In this document: piece after piece, positions 6,353 through 12,497 of the stretch
How positions within the stretch are numbered: the first letter of the stretch is position 1
Layout of the letters: every line of letters starts with the position of its first letter
Origin: Candidatus Eiseniibacteriota bacterium
Lineage (GTDB): Bacteria > Eisenbacteria > RBG-16-71-46
DNA: 12,497 bases
Direction of reading: 5' to 3'
NCBI GenBank assembly: GCA_005893365.1
Contig: VBPB01000084.1
Span: forward strand, 1-12,497
Translations under genes and position numbers: made by a program
Notes under the pieces: generated by a model
Database searches by the model: none
What the model saw: only the letters and a program-made list of their open reading frames with translations
Told to the model about the DNA's origin: nothing

Positions 6353-7494
6353 CGAACGCAAGGAGGCCGACGAAGTCGGGCGATGCGCAGCGAGGCGGAG
6401 CCGAGCGAAGGCCGGAGCCCGAGCGCGAGCGATTAGCGAGTGCGAAGGCCCGGCTAGAGTGGCGCCCGATCCTGTTCGCGCTGCTCGCGGCCGCGCTGTT
6501 CGGCGCGGGCGTGCCTGCGAGCAAGCCTCTGCTCGGGGTGCTCACGCCGTTCCAGCTCGCGGGATTGCTCTACCTCGGTGCGGCGGTCGGCGTGGCGCCC
6601 ACGGCGGCGCGCGCTTCGGGCGGACTCCGCCTTCCACGCGCAGGCGACCGCAACCGGCTGCGCCTGTTCGGCGCAATCGCCGCGGGCGGCGTGGCCGGCC
6701 CGCTGCTCTTGCTGTTCGGCCTGCGCCTCGCCGGCGCGGCGAGCGTCTCGTTGTGGCTGTGTTTCGAGGTGGTGGCCACCGCGCTGCTCGGCGCGCTGTT
6801 CTTCCGCGATCGGATCGGCGGGCGCGGTGCGGCGGGCGTGTCGTGCGCGCTCGCGGGGGCGGTGCTGCTCTCGTCGGGCGAGGGCGCCAGCGGGTTCGCG
6901 GCCGGCGGCCTTCTGATCGCTGCCTGTACGTGCTGGGGGCTCGACAACCACCTGACCGCGATGATCGACGGCATCACGCCCAGCCAGACCACGTTCTGGA
7001 AGGGGCTCGTCGCCGGCGCGGTGAACCTCGCGATCGGAGCCGGGGGTGCGCCGCTCGCGGGCTCCGCGGCGCACGTCGCAGGCGCGATCGCCGTCGGAAC
7101 ACTCTCCTATGGCGCGAGTATCGCGCTGCTGATCTCCGCGTCGCAGGAACTAGGGGCGACGCGCGCGCAGAGCGTGTTCGCGAGTGCGCCGTTCTTCGGC
7201 GCGCTGTTCGCGATGCTGTTCCTCGGCGAGGCGCTCGGCGCTGCACATCTGGCGGCGGCGTTCTTGTTCGCTGCGGGCGTCGCGCTGCTGAGTCTCGATC
7301 GTCACGCCCACTCGCACACGCATGCGGCGCACGAGCACGAGCACGCGCACCGCCACGACGACGGCCACCACGAGCATCCGCACCCGGGCCAGCCGCGCGC
7401 GCTCTGGCACACGCACCGCCACCGCCACGAGCCGATGGTGCACGCGCATCTGCACTGGCCGGACCTTCACCACCGTCACGACGACGGGGATTGA
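6349..7494 (+). CDS. EamA/DMT-family transporter with His-rich C-terminal tail
   Basis: This inner-membrane protein of 381 residues starts from a GTG at 6349 that overlaps the ABC stop (GTGA). About ten hydrophobic segments form two EamA repeats: WRPILFALLAAALFGAGVPA near residues 38-57, and the second repeat begins after TCWGLDNHLTAM. The end SVFASAPFFGALFAMLFLGE is typical of the DMT fold. DMT proteins move small metabolites or drugs; this substrate is unknown. Two oddities stand out. Residues 1-36 are a charged low-complexity stretch without homology. Residues 319-381 hold 23 His. A later internal start is possible, but no ATG, GTG or TTG lies in frame between 6349 and the first helix. It is the last gene of the operon, ending 3 bp from the convergent DUF945 stop. 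Confidence 0.85.
   Translation: MTNARRPTKSGDAQRGGAERRPEPERERLASAKARLEWRPILFALLAAALFGAGVPASKPLLGVLTPFQLAGLLYLGAAVGVAPTAARASGGLRLPRAGDRNRLRLFGAIAAGGVAGPLLLLFGLRLAGAASVSLWLCFEVVATALLGALFFRDRIGGRGAAGVSCALAGAVLLSSGEGASGFAAGGLLIAACTCWGLDNHLTAMIDGITPSQTTFWKGLVAGAVNLAIGAGGAPLAGSAAHVAGAIAVGTLSYGASIALLISASQELGATRAQSVFASAPFFGALFAMLFLGEALGAAHLAAAFLFAAGVALLSLDRHAHSHTHAAHEHEHAHRHDDGHHEHPHPGQPRALWHTHRHRHEPMVHAHLHWPDLHHRHDDGD
6361..6455. repeat. GAGCG/GAGGC-rich low-complexity stretch at the EamA 5' end
   Basis: The bases repeat short words such as GCGAG, GGAGCC, GAGCGA and GCGAAGG. They encode a charged, non-family N-terminus. Similar words (GCGAGCG, CCGGAGC) occur in the inverted-repeat cluster at 2459-2551, so this may be a genome-wide low-complexity insert. 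I cannot confirm copies outside the window. Confidence 0.35.
7303..7491 (+). other. Encoded histidine-rich domain (63 residues, 23 His)
   Basis: The tail after the last helix is built from HxH units, with EHEHAHRH, GHHEHPHP, WHTHRHRHEP and HLHWPDLHHRH. Related tails occur in other EamA proteins and resemble the metal-binding loops of zinc and nickel transporters. It would face the cytoplasm if the ten-helix topology holds. Metal binding is inferred from composition, not shown. Confidence 0.8.
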
Positions 7495-7497
7495 TGG

Positions 7498-8964
7498 TTA
7501 TCTGGCTCCGCGTTCATAGGGACGACACGGATTCGGCACGACGCCACCCGGGGGCATCGCCGGCGGGAACGGCCGGCCGTTCAGCGTGATCCTGCCGTTC
7601 TCGATCGCCGCCTCGGCTCGGATCCGATCGCCGCCGGCGGGCACGAGCATCTGCTGCGCGATCAGGTCCTGGATCATCGGTCCGGAGATCGCCTTTGCCT
7701 GCGCCTCCATCTCGGCGACCTCTTCGGGTGTCGGCTCCGAGACGAGGCCCGCTTCGATCATCCGCTTCGCGCGCTGCTGCCTCAGCGCGTTCAGCTGCTG
7801 CGTCTCGACGAGACGCTGCACCGTAGACTGCGGTGCCTCGAAGCCGAGGCCGCCGGCCAGATCTCTCATCGGGCTCCACGCGGCGAGGTTGCCGGCGCCC
7901 ACGTACTGCACGCGCGCCGTCGCCGTAAACGGCTCGTTCTGGTACACGAAGCTGAGTCGGTCGATCGCGAACGAGGGCTTGCGCGCCAGAAGCTCGCCCG
8001 CGAGCGATTGCATCTGCGCCAGGACGACCTGGCCCATCTGCTCGTCCGAGCGCCCAGCCTGCGCGCGGTTGGCCTCCATGGATTCCTGGAACTTCTTCAT
8101 CGCCGCCGCGTCGAGGTCGTGCAGCGAGAAGTCGAGCGCGAAGTCCTTCACGGTGTCGCCGTCCACGTGCGAGGTCGCCTCGGCGACGGCCAGGCCGAGG
8201 GCGACCTGGATCAGGCCATCCTTCTCGTCGGAGGACGACGTCGCGCGCACGTTCTTCACCCGCGTCATCGCGCCGCTCGTGAGATCCGTCGCGGTGAACT
8301 GCGCGAGATCCAAGGTCGACCTGCTCAGCCACAGCCCGGTCTCGCTCCTGGTGGCGGTGCCTTCCATCGCGAAGCCTTCGAATTGAATCAACGGCGGACC
8401 GCCGGACGGGCCGAACGCGAGGCCCGGAAGCTCGCCCGCGAAGTCGATCGCCGTCATGCCGCGGTCGGCGTGGAAGTGCGATCGCAGGCCCTGCCATGCG
8501 ACGTCGAGCGCACCGCCATCGCCGACCTTTGCACTCGCCGCGGGCGAGTCGATCGTGCCCTCCGGCTCGCCCGAGAGGGCGATGTCGATCACCGACACGA
8601 GCGGCGGCTGCGCGCCGAATAGCGGCCCGATCAGCGCGGCGATCTCGGGCGAGAGCGCGGCCGTCGTGGTGATGCGCGCCTGGCGCAGGCCGCCGAGGAT
8701 CGGGCCGTGCTCGATGCGGTGGTCGAAGCGGAGAGTGACCGGCTCCTTGTCGGGCGGCGTGAACTTCAACACCGTCACCGCTTCGGCGGTGAGCCAGCCG
8801 CGGTCGTACTTCTCGATCTCCAGGTGGTAGTAGGGATTCGCCGGCGCGCTGGCGATTCCCTCCTCGAACCGCGACTCGATTCGCGCCCCGAACCAATACG
8901 GCGCCGCGGCCGCCGTCCCCCCGATCATCCCGACCGCCACGAGCGCGCCCGTTGCTCGGCTCAT
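7498..8964 (-). CDS. DUF945 (YdgA-like) family protein
   Basis: This 488-residue protein has an N-terminal membrane anchor or uncleaved signal (ATGALVAVGMIGGTAAAAPYW, about 5-24). It is followed by the family opening: RIESRFEEGIA, then YYHLEIEKYDRGWLTAEAVT, matching the YxRG(W/L)xxS/A pattern of DUF945. The remaining chain is beta-rich and periplasmic. Near the C-terminus, MIQDLIAQQMLVP and ENGRITLNGRPF are also typical of the family. The function of DUF945 proteins is poorly known; an envelope role is inferred from the anchor. The ATG at 8962-8964 has a good AGGGGAG ribosome binding site 7 nt upstream. It ends convergently 3 bp from the EamA stop, so no room exists for a separate terminator, and it is divergent from the MFS gene across about 86 bp. 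Confidence 0.85.
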   Translation of the reverse strand: MSRATGALVAVGMIGGTAAAAPYWFGARIESRFEEGIASAPANPYYHLEIEKYDRGWLTAEAVTVLKFTPPDKEPVTLRFDHRIEHGPILGGLRQARITTTAALSPEIAALIGPLFGAQPPLVSVIDIALSGEPEGTIDSPAASAKVGDGGALDVAWQGLRSHFHADRGMTAIDFAGELPGLAFGPSGGPPLIQFEGFAMEGTATRSETGLWLSRSTLDLAQFTATDLTSGAMTRVKNVRATSSSDEKDGLIQVALGLAVAEATSHVDGDTVKDFALDFSLHDLDAAAMKKFQESMEANRAQAGRSDEQMGQVVLAQMQSLAGELLARKPSFAIDRLSFVYQNEPFTATARVQYVGAGNLAAWSPMRDLAGGLGFEAPQSTVQRLVETQQLNALRQQRAKRMIEAGLVSEPTPEEVAEMEAQAKAISGPMIQDLIAQQMLVPAGGDRIRAEAAIENGRITLNGRPFPPAMPPGGVVPNPCRPYERGAR

Positions 8965-8996
8965 GTGAAGCTCCCCTGATGAGTGTCGGGTCGATC

Positions 8997-9050
8997 TGTG
9001 TCACTACTTACACGTCCCGCGGCATCGCGTAAACCGGAAGACGTGACACA
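8997..9050. promoter_or_regulatory. 8-bp inverted repeat in the DUF945/MFS divergent region
   Basis: TGTGTCAC (8997-9004) and GTGACACA (9043-9050) are perfect inverted copies separated by 38 bp. They sit between the two divergent genes, the second ending directly before the MFS ATG. A paired operator or an operator-plus-loop arrangement is possible. No promoter boxes here are convincing. Confidence 0.35.
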
Positions 9051-10165
9051 ATGCCCGGCCATGGGAGACCCCACGCCGTGAGCTCGGGTGGGCCGCCGAG
9101 CGCGCCGCGCCGCGCCGCGCTCGCGTTCATCCTCGTCACCGTGACGCTCGACATGCTGGCGTTCGGGATCGTGATCCCCGTCCTGCCGAAGCTCGTGCTC
9201 GACTTCACGGGCGGCAGCGCGACGAGCGCGGCGTGGTGGCAGGGCGTGTTCGGCACCGTGTTCGCGGTGATCCAGTTCTTCTTCGCGCCGGTGCTCGGCG
9301 CGCTTTCGGATCGCTTCGGACGCCGCCCGGTGATCCTGGTCTCGGCGTTCGGCCTATCGCTCGACTACGCCCTGATCGCGCTCGCGCCGAACCTGTGGTG
9401 GCTGCTCGCGGGTCGCATCATCGCGGGCTTCTGCTCCGCCTCGATCAGCGTGCCGAGCGCCTACATCGCCGACGTGACGCCGCCCGAGAACCGGGCGGCC
9501 GCGTTCGGCGCGATCGGCGCCGCGTTCGGCGTCGGATTCATCCTCGGGCCGTTCATCGGCGCGCAGGCGGGCAGCGTCGATCCGCGGCTGCCGTTCTGGA
9601 TCGCGGGCAGCCTCACACTGGCGAACTTCGGCTACGGCCTGTTCGTGCTGCCGGAATCGCTTGCTCGCGCACGCCGCGCGCCGTTCGAGTGGCTGAAGGC
9701 GAACCCGATCGGCTCGGCGCTCCTGATCCGCCGATACCCCGCGCTGTGGGCGCTGTTCGCCGTCTCGGTGCTCAGCTATCTCGCGCACGACTCGCTGCCG
9801 CACACGTTCTTCCTCTACGGCAACACACGCTTCGGCTGGGACCAGAGGATGGTCGGCTATGCGCTCGTCGCAGTTGGCGTGATGAGCGTGATCGTGCAGG
9901 CGGGTGCGATCGGGCCGATCGTGAAGGCGCTCGGCGAGAAGCGCGCGCTCTACTTCGGCATGGGGGCGGGGCTCGCCTCGTTCGCCCTCTACGGCACCGC
10001 CTGGTCGCAATGGGTCGTGTTCGCGGCGATCGCGCTCGGCGGCTTCTGGGGCGTCTGGAGCGCCGCCGCGCAGACGATCCTCTCGAAGACGGTCGCCGCG
10101 ACCGAACAGGGCCGGCTCCAGGGCGCGCTCGCGAGCGTGCGCGCGGCGTGTCAGGTATTGTTGCC
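9051..10165 (+). pseudogene. TetA-type MFS transporter, frameshifted and C-terminally truncated
   Basis: This is a major-facilitator drug/proton antiporter. The N-terminus has VTVTLDMLAFGIVIPVLPKL. The loop 2-3 motif is GALSDRFGRRPV (83-94), and the antiporter motif in helix 5 is GVGFILGPFIG (160-170). The second half runs to GRLQGALASVR (354-364). Relatives continue with RGVxGIVGPL and two more segments. Here the frame is wrong after residue 364, but RGVSGIVA reads in another frame at 10142-10165. An extra GC dinucleotide in the run GTGCGCGCGGC (10138-10147) would explain this. Beyond 10165 homology stops in every frame, so about 35-45 residues including the last helix are missing. The start is ATG 9051 or GTG 9078; the latter has GGGAGA upstream. 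Probably non-functional, unless the sequence is in error. Confidence 0.7.
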
Positions 10166-10180
10166 GCGAGATCCATCGCG
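10165..10180 (-). terminator. Weak hairpin directly after the aminotransferase stop
   Basis: CGCGA / TCGCG with a 6-nt loop lies immediately downstream of the TGA of the minus-strand gene. There is no T-run and the stem is short, so this is a weak call. Confidence 0.15.
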
Positions 10181-11557
10181 TCAGACGAGGAGCTCGGGCT
10201 TCTCTTTCTCGATGCCAGGCAAGAGGCTCTTCAGCGCGTCGTCGAGCGCAGCGAGCGCGAAATCGACGTCTTCGTCACCCATCGCGGTCGACGTGCAGTA
10301 CATCAGGCGCGCCGCGCTCGCGACGCCGCGCTTCAGCATCTCGAGATGCAGCAGCTGGTTGACGTGGCCGGAGCGCAGGACGCCGGCCAGCGAGTCGCGC
10401 GCGCTGGCGAGCGCCGCGTCGGTGAAGTGGATGTTCGCGAGCGATCCCAGTCCCGTCGCCTGACCGCGAATCCCGTGGCGCGCGAACGCGGCGCCGATCC
10501 CGGCCCGCAGCCGCTCGCCGAGCGCGTTCAGGCGCTGCGTCGCATCCGGCGTCAGCGCGTCCATCGCCGCGAAGCCGGCCGCCATCGAGATCGGATTGCC
10601 GCTGAACGTGCTCGCGTGCATCACCGGTTCCCGCTCGTCGGGATGGAAGACGCGCATCAGGTCCTCGCGGCCGCCGAACGCGCCGATCGGCAGTCCCCCG
10701 CCGATGATCTTGCCCATCGCGGTCAGGTCGGGCGTCACGCCGTACCACGCTTGTGCGCCGCCGTGCGAGACGCGCAGCGTGACCACTTCGTCGAAGACGA
10801 GCACGGTGCCGTGGCGAGCCGTGGCCTCGCGCAGCGCGGCGATGAACTCGGGCGTCGCCGGGATCATGCCCATGCTGGCGAGCACGGGCTCGACGATCAC
10901 TGCGGCGAGCTCGTGCGCGTGGCGGTCGATCAGCGCGCGCGCGAGCGCGGGCTCATTGAACGGACAGATCACCGCGTCGTCGAGTGCGCTCCGGGGAATG
11001 CTCGCGTCGATCGGCACCGGATGCGGCGCTGCGAGCGGGCCGCAGCGGTCCGGGCGCGGCACGAGCGAGACCTCCGCGAGCTCGTAGCTGCCGTGATAGG
11101 CGCCCTCCATCTTCATGATCTTCTGTCGGCCGGTCGCCGCGCGCGCGCAGCGCAGCGTCATCAGCGTCGCCTCCGAGCCCGAGCTCGTGAAGCGCAGCTG
11201 CTCGACGGACGGCACGCGCGCGCGGATCAGCTGCGCGAGCGCCACCTGGCTGCGCGTCGGCGCCGCATACGCGGTGCCGCGCTGCACCTGTTCGATCACA
11301 GCTTCGACCACCGGCGCGAATGCGTGGCCGTGGATCAGCGACGTGAAGTTGTTCATGAAGTCGACGAGCGCGTGGCCGTCGGCGTCGTAGAGCCTGCAGC
11401 CCGCCGCGCGCTCCACGAACAGCGGGTAGGGCGCATAGTGCGCGCTCATGCGCGTGTCGCCGCCGGGGAAGCAGCGCCGCGCCTCCTCGATCAGTTCGCG
11501 CGAGATCGGCGCGAACGCCTCGTAGCCCTCGATGACGGTCGAGCGCAGGTCGCCCAT
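10181..11557 (-). CDS. Class-III PLP aminotransferase, glutamate-1-semialdehyde aminomutase-like
   Basis: This complete 458-residue cytoplasmic enzyme has fold-type I PLP motifs: phosphate-binding SSGSEAT (125-131), aromatic stacking YHGSY (154-158), VFDEVVTLR with Asp256 contacting the pyridine nitrogen, and Lys283 in AMGKIIGGGLPIGAFGG as the Schiff-base lysine. GGAQAWYGVTPDLT and the N-terminal PGGDTR resemble HemL. However, the N-terminus is longer than usual for HemL and no heme genes are nearby, so it is better called a HemL-like aminotransferase of unknown substrate. The ATG has an excellent GGAGGAG 6 nt upstream. It lies 36 bp after the small protein gene on the same strand and may be co-transcribed with it. 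It converges on the damaged MFS gene. Confidence 0.92.
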   Translation of the reverse strand: MGDLRSTVIEGYEAFAPISRELIEEARRCFPGGDTRMSAHYAPYPLFVERAAGCRLYDADGHALVDFMNNFTSLIHGHAFAPVVEAVIEQVQRGTAYAAPTRSQVALAQLIRARVPSVEQLRFTSSGSEATLMTLRCARAATGRQKIMKMEGAYHGSYELAEVSLVPRPDRCGPLAAPHPVPIDASIPRSALDDAVICPFNEPALARALIDRHAHELAAVIVEPVLASMGMIPATPEFIAALREATARHGTVLVFDEVVTLRVSHGGAQAWYGVTPDLTAMGKIIGGGLPIGAFGGREDLMRVFHPDEREPVMHASTFSGNPISMAAGFAAMDALTPDATQRLNALGERLRAGIGAAFARHGIRGQATGLGSLANIHFTDAALASARDSLAGVLRSGHVNQLLHLEMLKRGVASAARLMYCTSTAMGDEDVDFALAALDDALKSLLPGIEKEKPELLV

Positions 11558-11580
11558 GGGATGCTCCTCCGTGGCGAGAC

Positions 11581-11588
11581 CGACGATA
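11581..11588. promoter_or_regulatory. Half-site CGACGATA between the small protein and aminotransferase genes
   Basis: The octamer CGACGATA here equals one half (plus the centre base) of the 14-bp palindrome at 12030-12043. It lies about 24 bp upstream of the aminotransferase start. It may be chance, since the word is short. Confidence 0.2.
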
Positions 11589-11593
11589 CTGCC

Positions 11594-12025
11594 TCAGCGC
11601 CGAACGCTCTCCTGCTCGAGCACCGCGATGCGCTCCGCGTCCACCCGCGCGACCCGCAGATCTCCCCAGCAGCCCCATACGAGCCCCAGCCGCGCGAACA
11701 GACTGCCGTCGTCGTACGCGAGGACGCGGTCCCGGTTCGCCGCGGGGTCTGGATCGAGGTCCTCTTGCCACACGACGACGAACGCCCCGTCTTCGAGCGC
11801 GCTCCTGCGATAGGGCATGTTCAGATACGTCGTCCCCTCGAGGTCCGCGATCCGCGCCGGCCACCTCCCGTCCCTGGCGTGCGCCTCGTAGATGCTCTCG
11901 CCGATCCTCCCGAGGTCGAACTGGATCGATTCGATCGCGACGCGGGTCGTGCCCCAGAGCCACGAGAGCGCGATCGCTGCGATGAACAGGACCGCCCAGA
12001 ACAGGCGCCGGGAGCGTGATCGCAC
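11594..12025 (-). CDS. Small single-helix membrane protein, unrecognised
   Basis: This 143-residue protein starts with GTG. A basic start (RSRSRR) is followed by one membrane helix, LFWAVLFIAAIALSWLWG (about 8-25), and a soluble domain of about 115 residues. That domain has IYEAHARDGRWPARIADLEG, a pattern like the first helix of pseudopilin-type proteins that process short repeats. It continues with RVLAYDDGSLFARLGLVWGCWGDLR, which recurs in uncharacterised bacterial proteins. The helix-then-globular layout suggests a periplasmic domain held by an N-terminal anchor. There is no Shine-Dalgarno sequence; TATCGT lies 6 nt upstream of the GTG. It probably begins an operon with the aminotransferase, but no functional link is known to me. 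It is divergent from the right-edge gene. Confidence 0.7.
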   Translation of the reverse strand: MRSRSRRLFWAVLFIAAIALSWLWGTTRVAIESIQFDLGRIGESIYEAHARDGRWPARIADLEGTTYLNMPYRRSALEDGAFVVVWQEDLDPDPAANRDRVLAYDDGSLFARLGLVWGCWGDLRVARVDAERIAVLEQESVRR

Positions 12026-12029
12026 GGTG

Positions 12030-12043
12030 CGACGATATCGTCG
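12030..12043. promoter_or_regulatory. Perfect 14-bp palindrome between divergent genes
   Basis: CGACGATATCGTCG reads identically on both strands. It lies in the 35-bp gap between the small minus-strand gene (start 12025) and the right-edge gene (start 12061), overlapping the candidate -10 of the former. Position and symmetry fit a dimeric repressor operator controlling both genes. The regulator is not in the window. Confidence 0.45.
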
Positions 12044-12060
12044 AATGCGGAGGACGACCC

Positions 12061-12497
12061 GTGGCGCTGCGTTCGCTCGACGCCGAGAGGATCCTCGCGA
12101 CCGCCGAGCTGCTGCGGGCGCGGGTGAGCCAGCGTTTCCCCGACTCCGGACTCGGCCGCGTGAGCGTCGAGCTCGCCGCCATCGCGTCCGAGGCGCACGA
12201 GCGGGCGCGTTGGCTGGCGCGGCCCAACTATTGGGTTCGTGCCGGCGCGATCGCTCTCGGCGTCCTGCTCGCGAGTCTCCCGGTCGTCACATTCGTCTAC
12301 GGCTATCTGAAGTTCCGCGAGATCGCGTCCAGCCTCGCCGATCTGGCGCAGGGGATCGACGCCGGGGTGAACGAAGCGCTGCTGTTGTCGGCCGGGATCT
12401 ACTTCCTCGTCACTCTGGAGAGGCGCCTCAAGCGAAACCGCGCGCTGACGGCGCTGCACGAATTGCGCTCGCTCACCCACATCATAGACATGCACCA
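12061..12497 (+). CDS. Two-helix membrane protein, unrecognised (partial, runs off right edge)
   Basis: 145 codons are visible. The GTG start is supported by GGAGG about 7 nt upstream (12049-12053). The first 55 residues are helical and charged (LDAERILATAELLRARVSQR). Two membrane segments follow: WVRAGAIALGVLLASLPVVT (58-77) and LLLSAGIYFLVTLE (107-120). The end ALTALHELRSLTHIIDMH (131-145 and on) is well preserved in uncharacterised bacterial membrane proteins I have seen, but I cannot name a family. The C-terminus lies outside the window. It is divergently transcribed from the small protein, sharing the palindrome region. Coding quality is high: strong third-position G/C and no stop. Confidence 0.75.
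   Translation, partial: MALRSLDAERILATAELLRARVSQRFPDSGLGRVSVELAAIASEAHERARWLARPNYWVRAGAIALGVLLASLPVVTFVYGYLKFREIASSLADLAQGIDAGVNEALLLSAGIYFLVTLERRLKRNRALTALHELRSLTHIIDMH

Noticed and set aside
4379..6361. Open frame of 660 codons on the minus strand
   Set aside because: Antisense to the fully motif-supported ABC exporter; Arg/His/Asp-rich shadow without domains.
10181..11557. Naming the aminotransferase hemL
   Set aside because: Motifs are HemL-like, but the longer N-terminus and lack of heme neighbours make the specific reaction unsafe to claim.
9233..12019. Open frame of 928 codons on the plus strand
   Set aside because: It runs in other frames and antisense through the MFS and aminotransferase genes, is dominated by Arg/Ala, and shows no motif. 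Long shadow frames are expected at this GC content.

Overview
The window is high-GC DNA (roughly 60% at the left end and clearly higher, about 70% or more, from about 2.4 kb on) from a glutathione-using Gram-negative bacterium. A glutathione S-transferase-like protein, an Atm1-type ABC exporter and a DUF945/YdgA-type envelope protein all point to a proteobacterium in the broad sense. A Myxococcota or deltaproteobacterial relative is plausible, but the sequence does not settle the phylum. No RNA genes, CRISPR arrays or intact mobile elements were recognised.

Layout. (1) 1-2.2 kb, minus strand: a large membrane protein of the spermidine-synthase-like family (membrane segments, SAM-fold domain, membrane segments), broken by one in-frame TAG and running off the left edge. 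(2) 2.2-2.66 kb: a gene-poor stretch with a 39-codon coding-like remnant and a run of inverted repeats. (3) 2.66-3.03 kb, plus strand: a GNAT acetyltransferase cut off after about 93 residues, abutting a short foreign coding fragment. (4) 3.07-3.72 kb, minus: an intact DJ-1/PfpI protein, divergent from (5) 3.84-7.49 kb, plus: a tight three-gene operon of GST-like protein, Atm1-type ABC exporter and EamA/DMT transporter with a 63-residue His-rich tail. (6) 7.50-8.96 kb, minus: a DUF945 protein, convergent with the operon and divergent from (7) 9.05-10.17 kb, plus: a TetA-type MFS transporter with a frameshift and a missing C-terminus. (8) 10.18-12.03 kb, minus: a small one-helix protein followed by a class-III aminotransferase of the HemL type. 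(9) 12.06 kb to the edge, plus: the start of an unrecognised two-helix membrane protein, divergent from the small protein across a 14-bp palindrome.

How the genes may work together. The most coherent unit is GST / Atm1-like exporter / His-rich EamA. Atm1-type exporters carry glutathione and glutathione-metal conjugates, the GST fits glutathione chemistry, and the His tail suggests a divalent-metal ligand. I infer a thiol/metal or xenobiotic detoxification module. The other genes are accessory. Three of them are damaged (spermidine-synthase-like protein, GNAT, MFS), so this looks like a region under reshuffling or one containing assembly errors.
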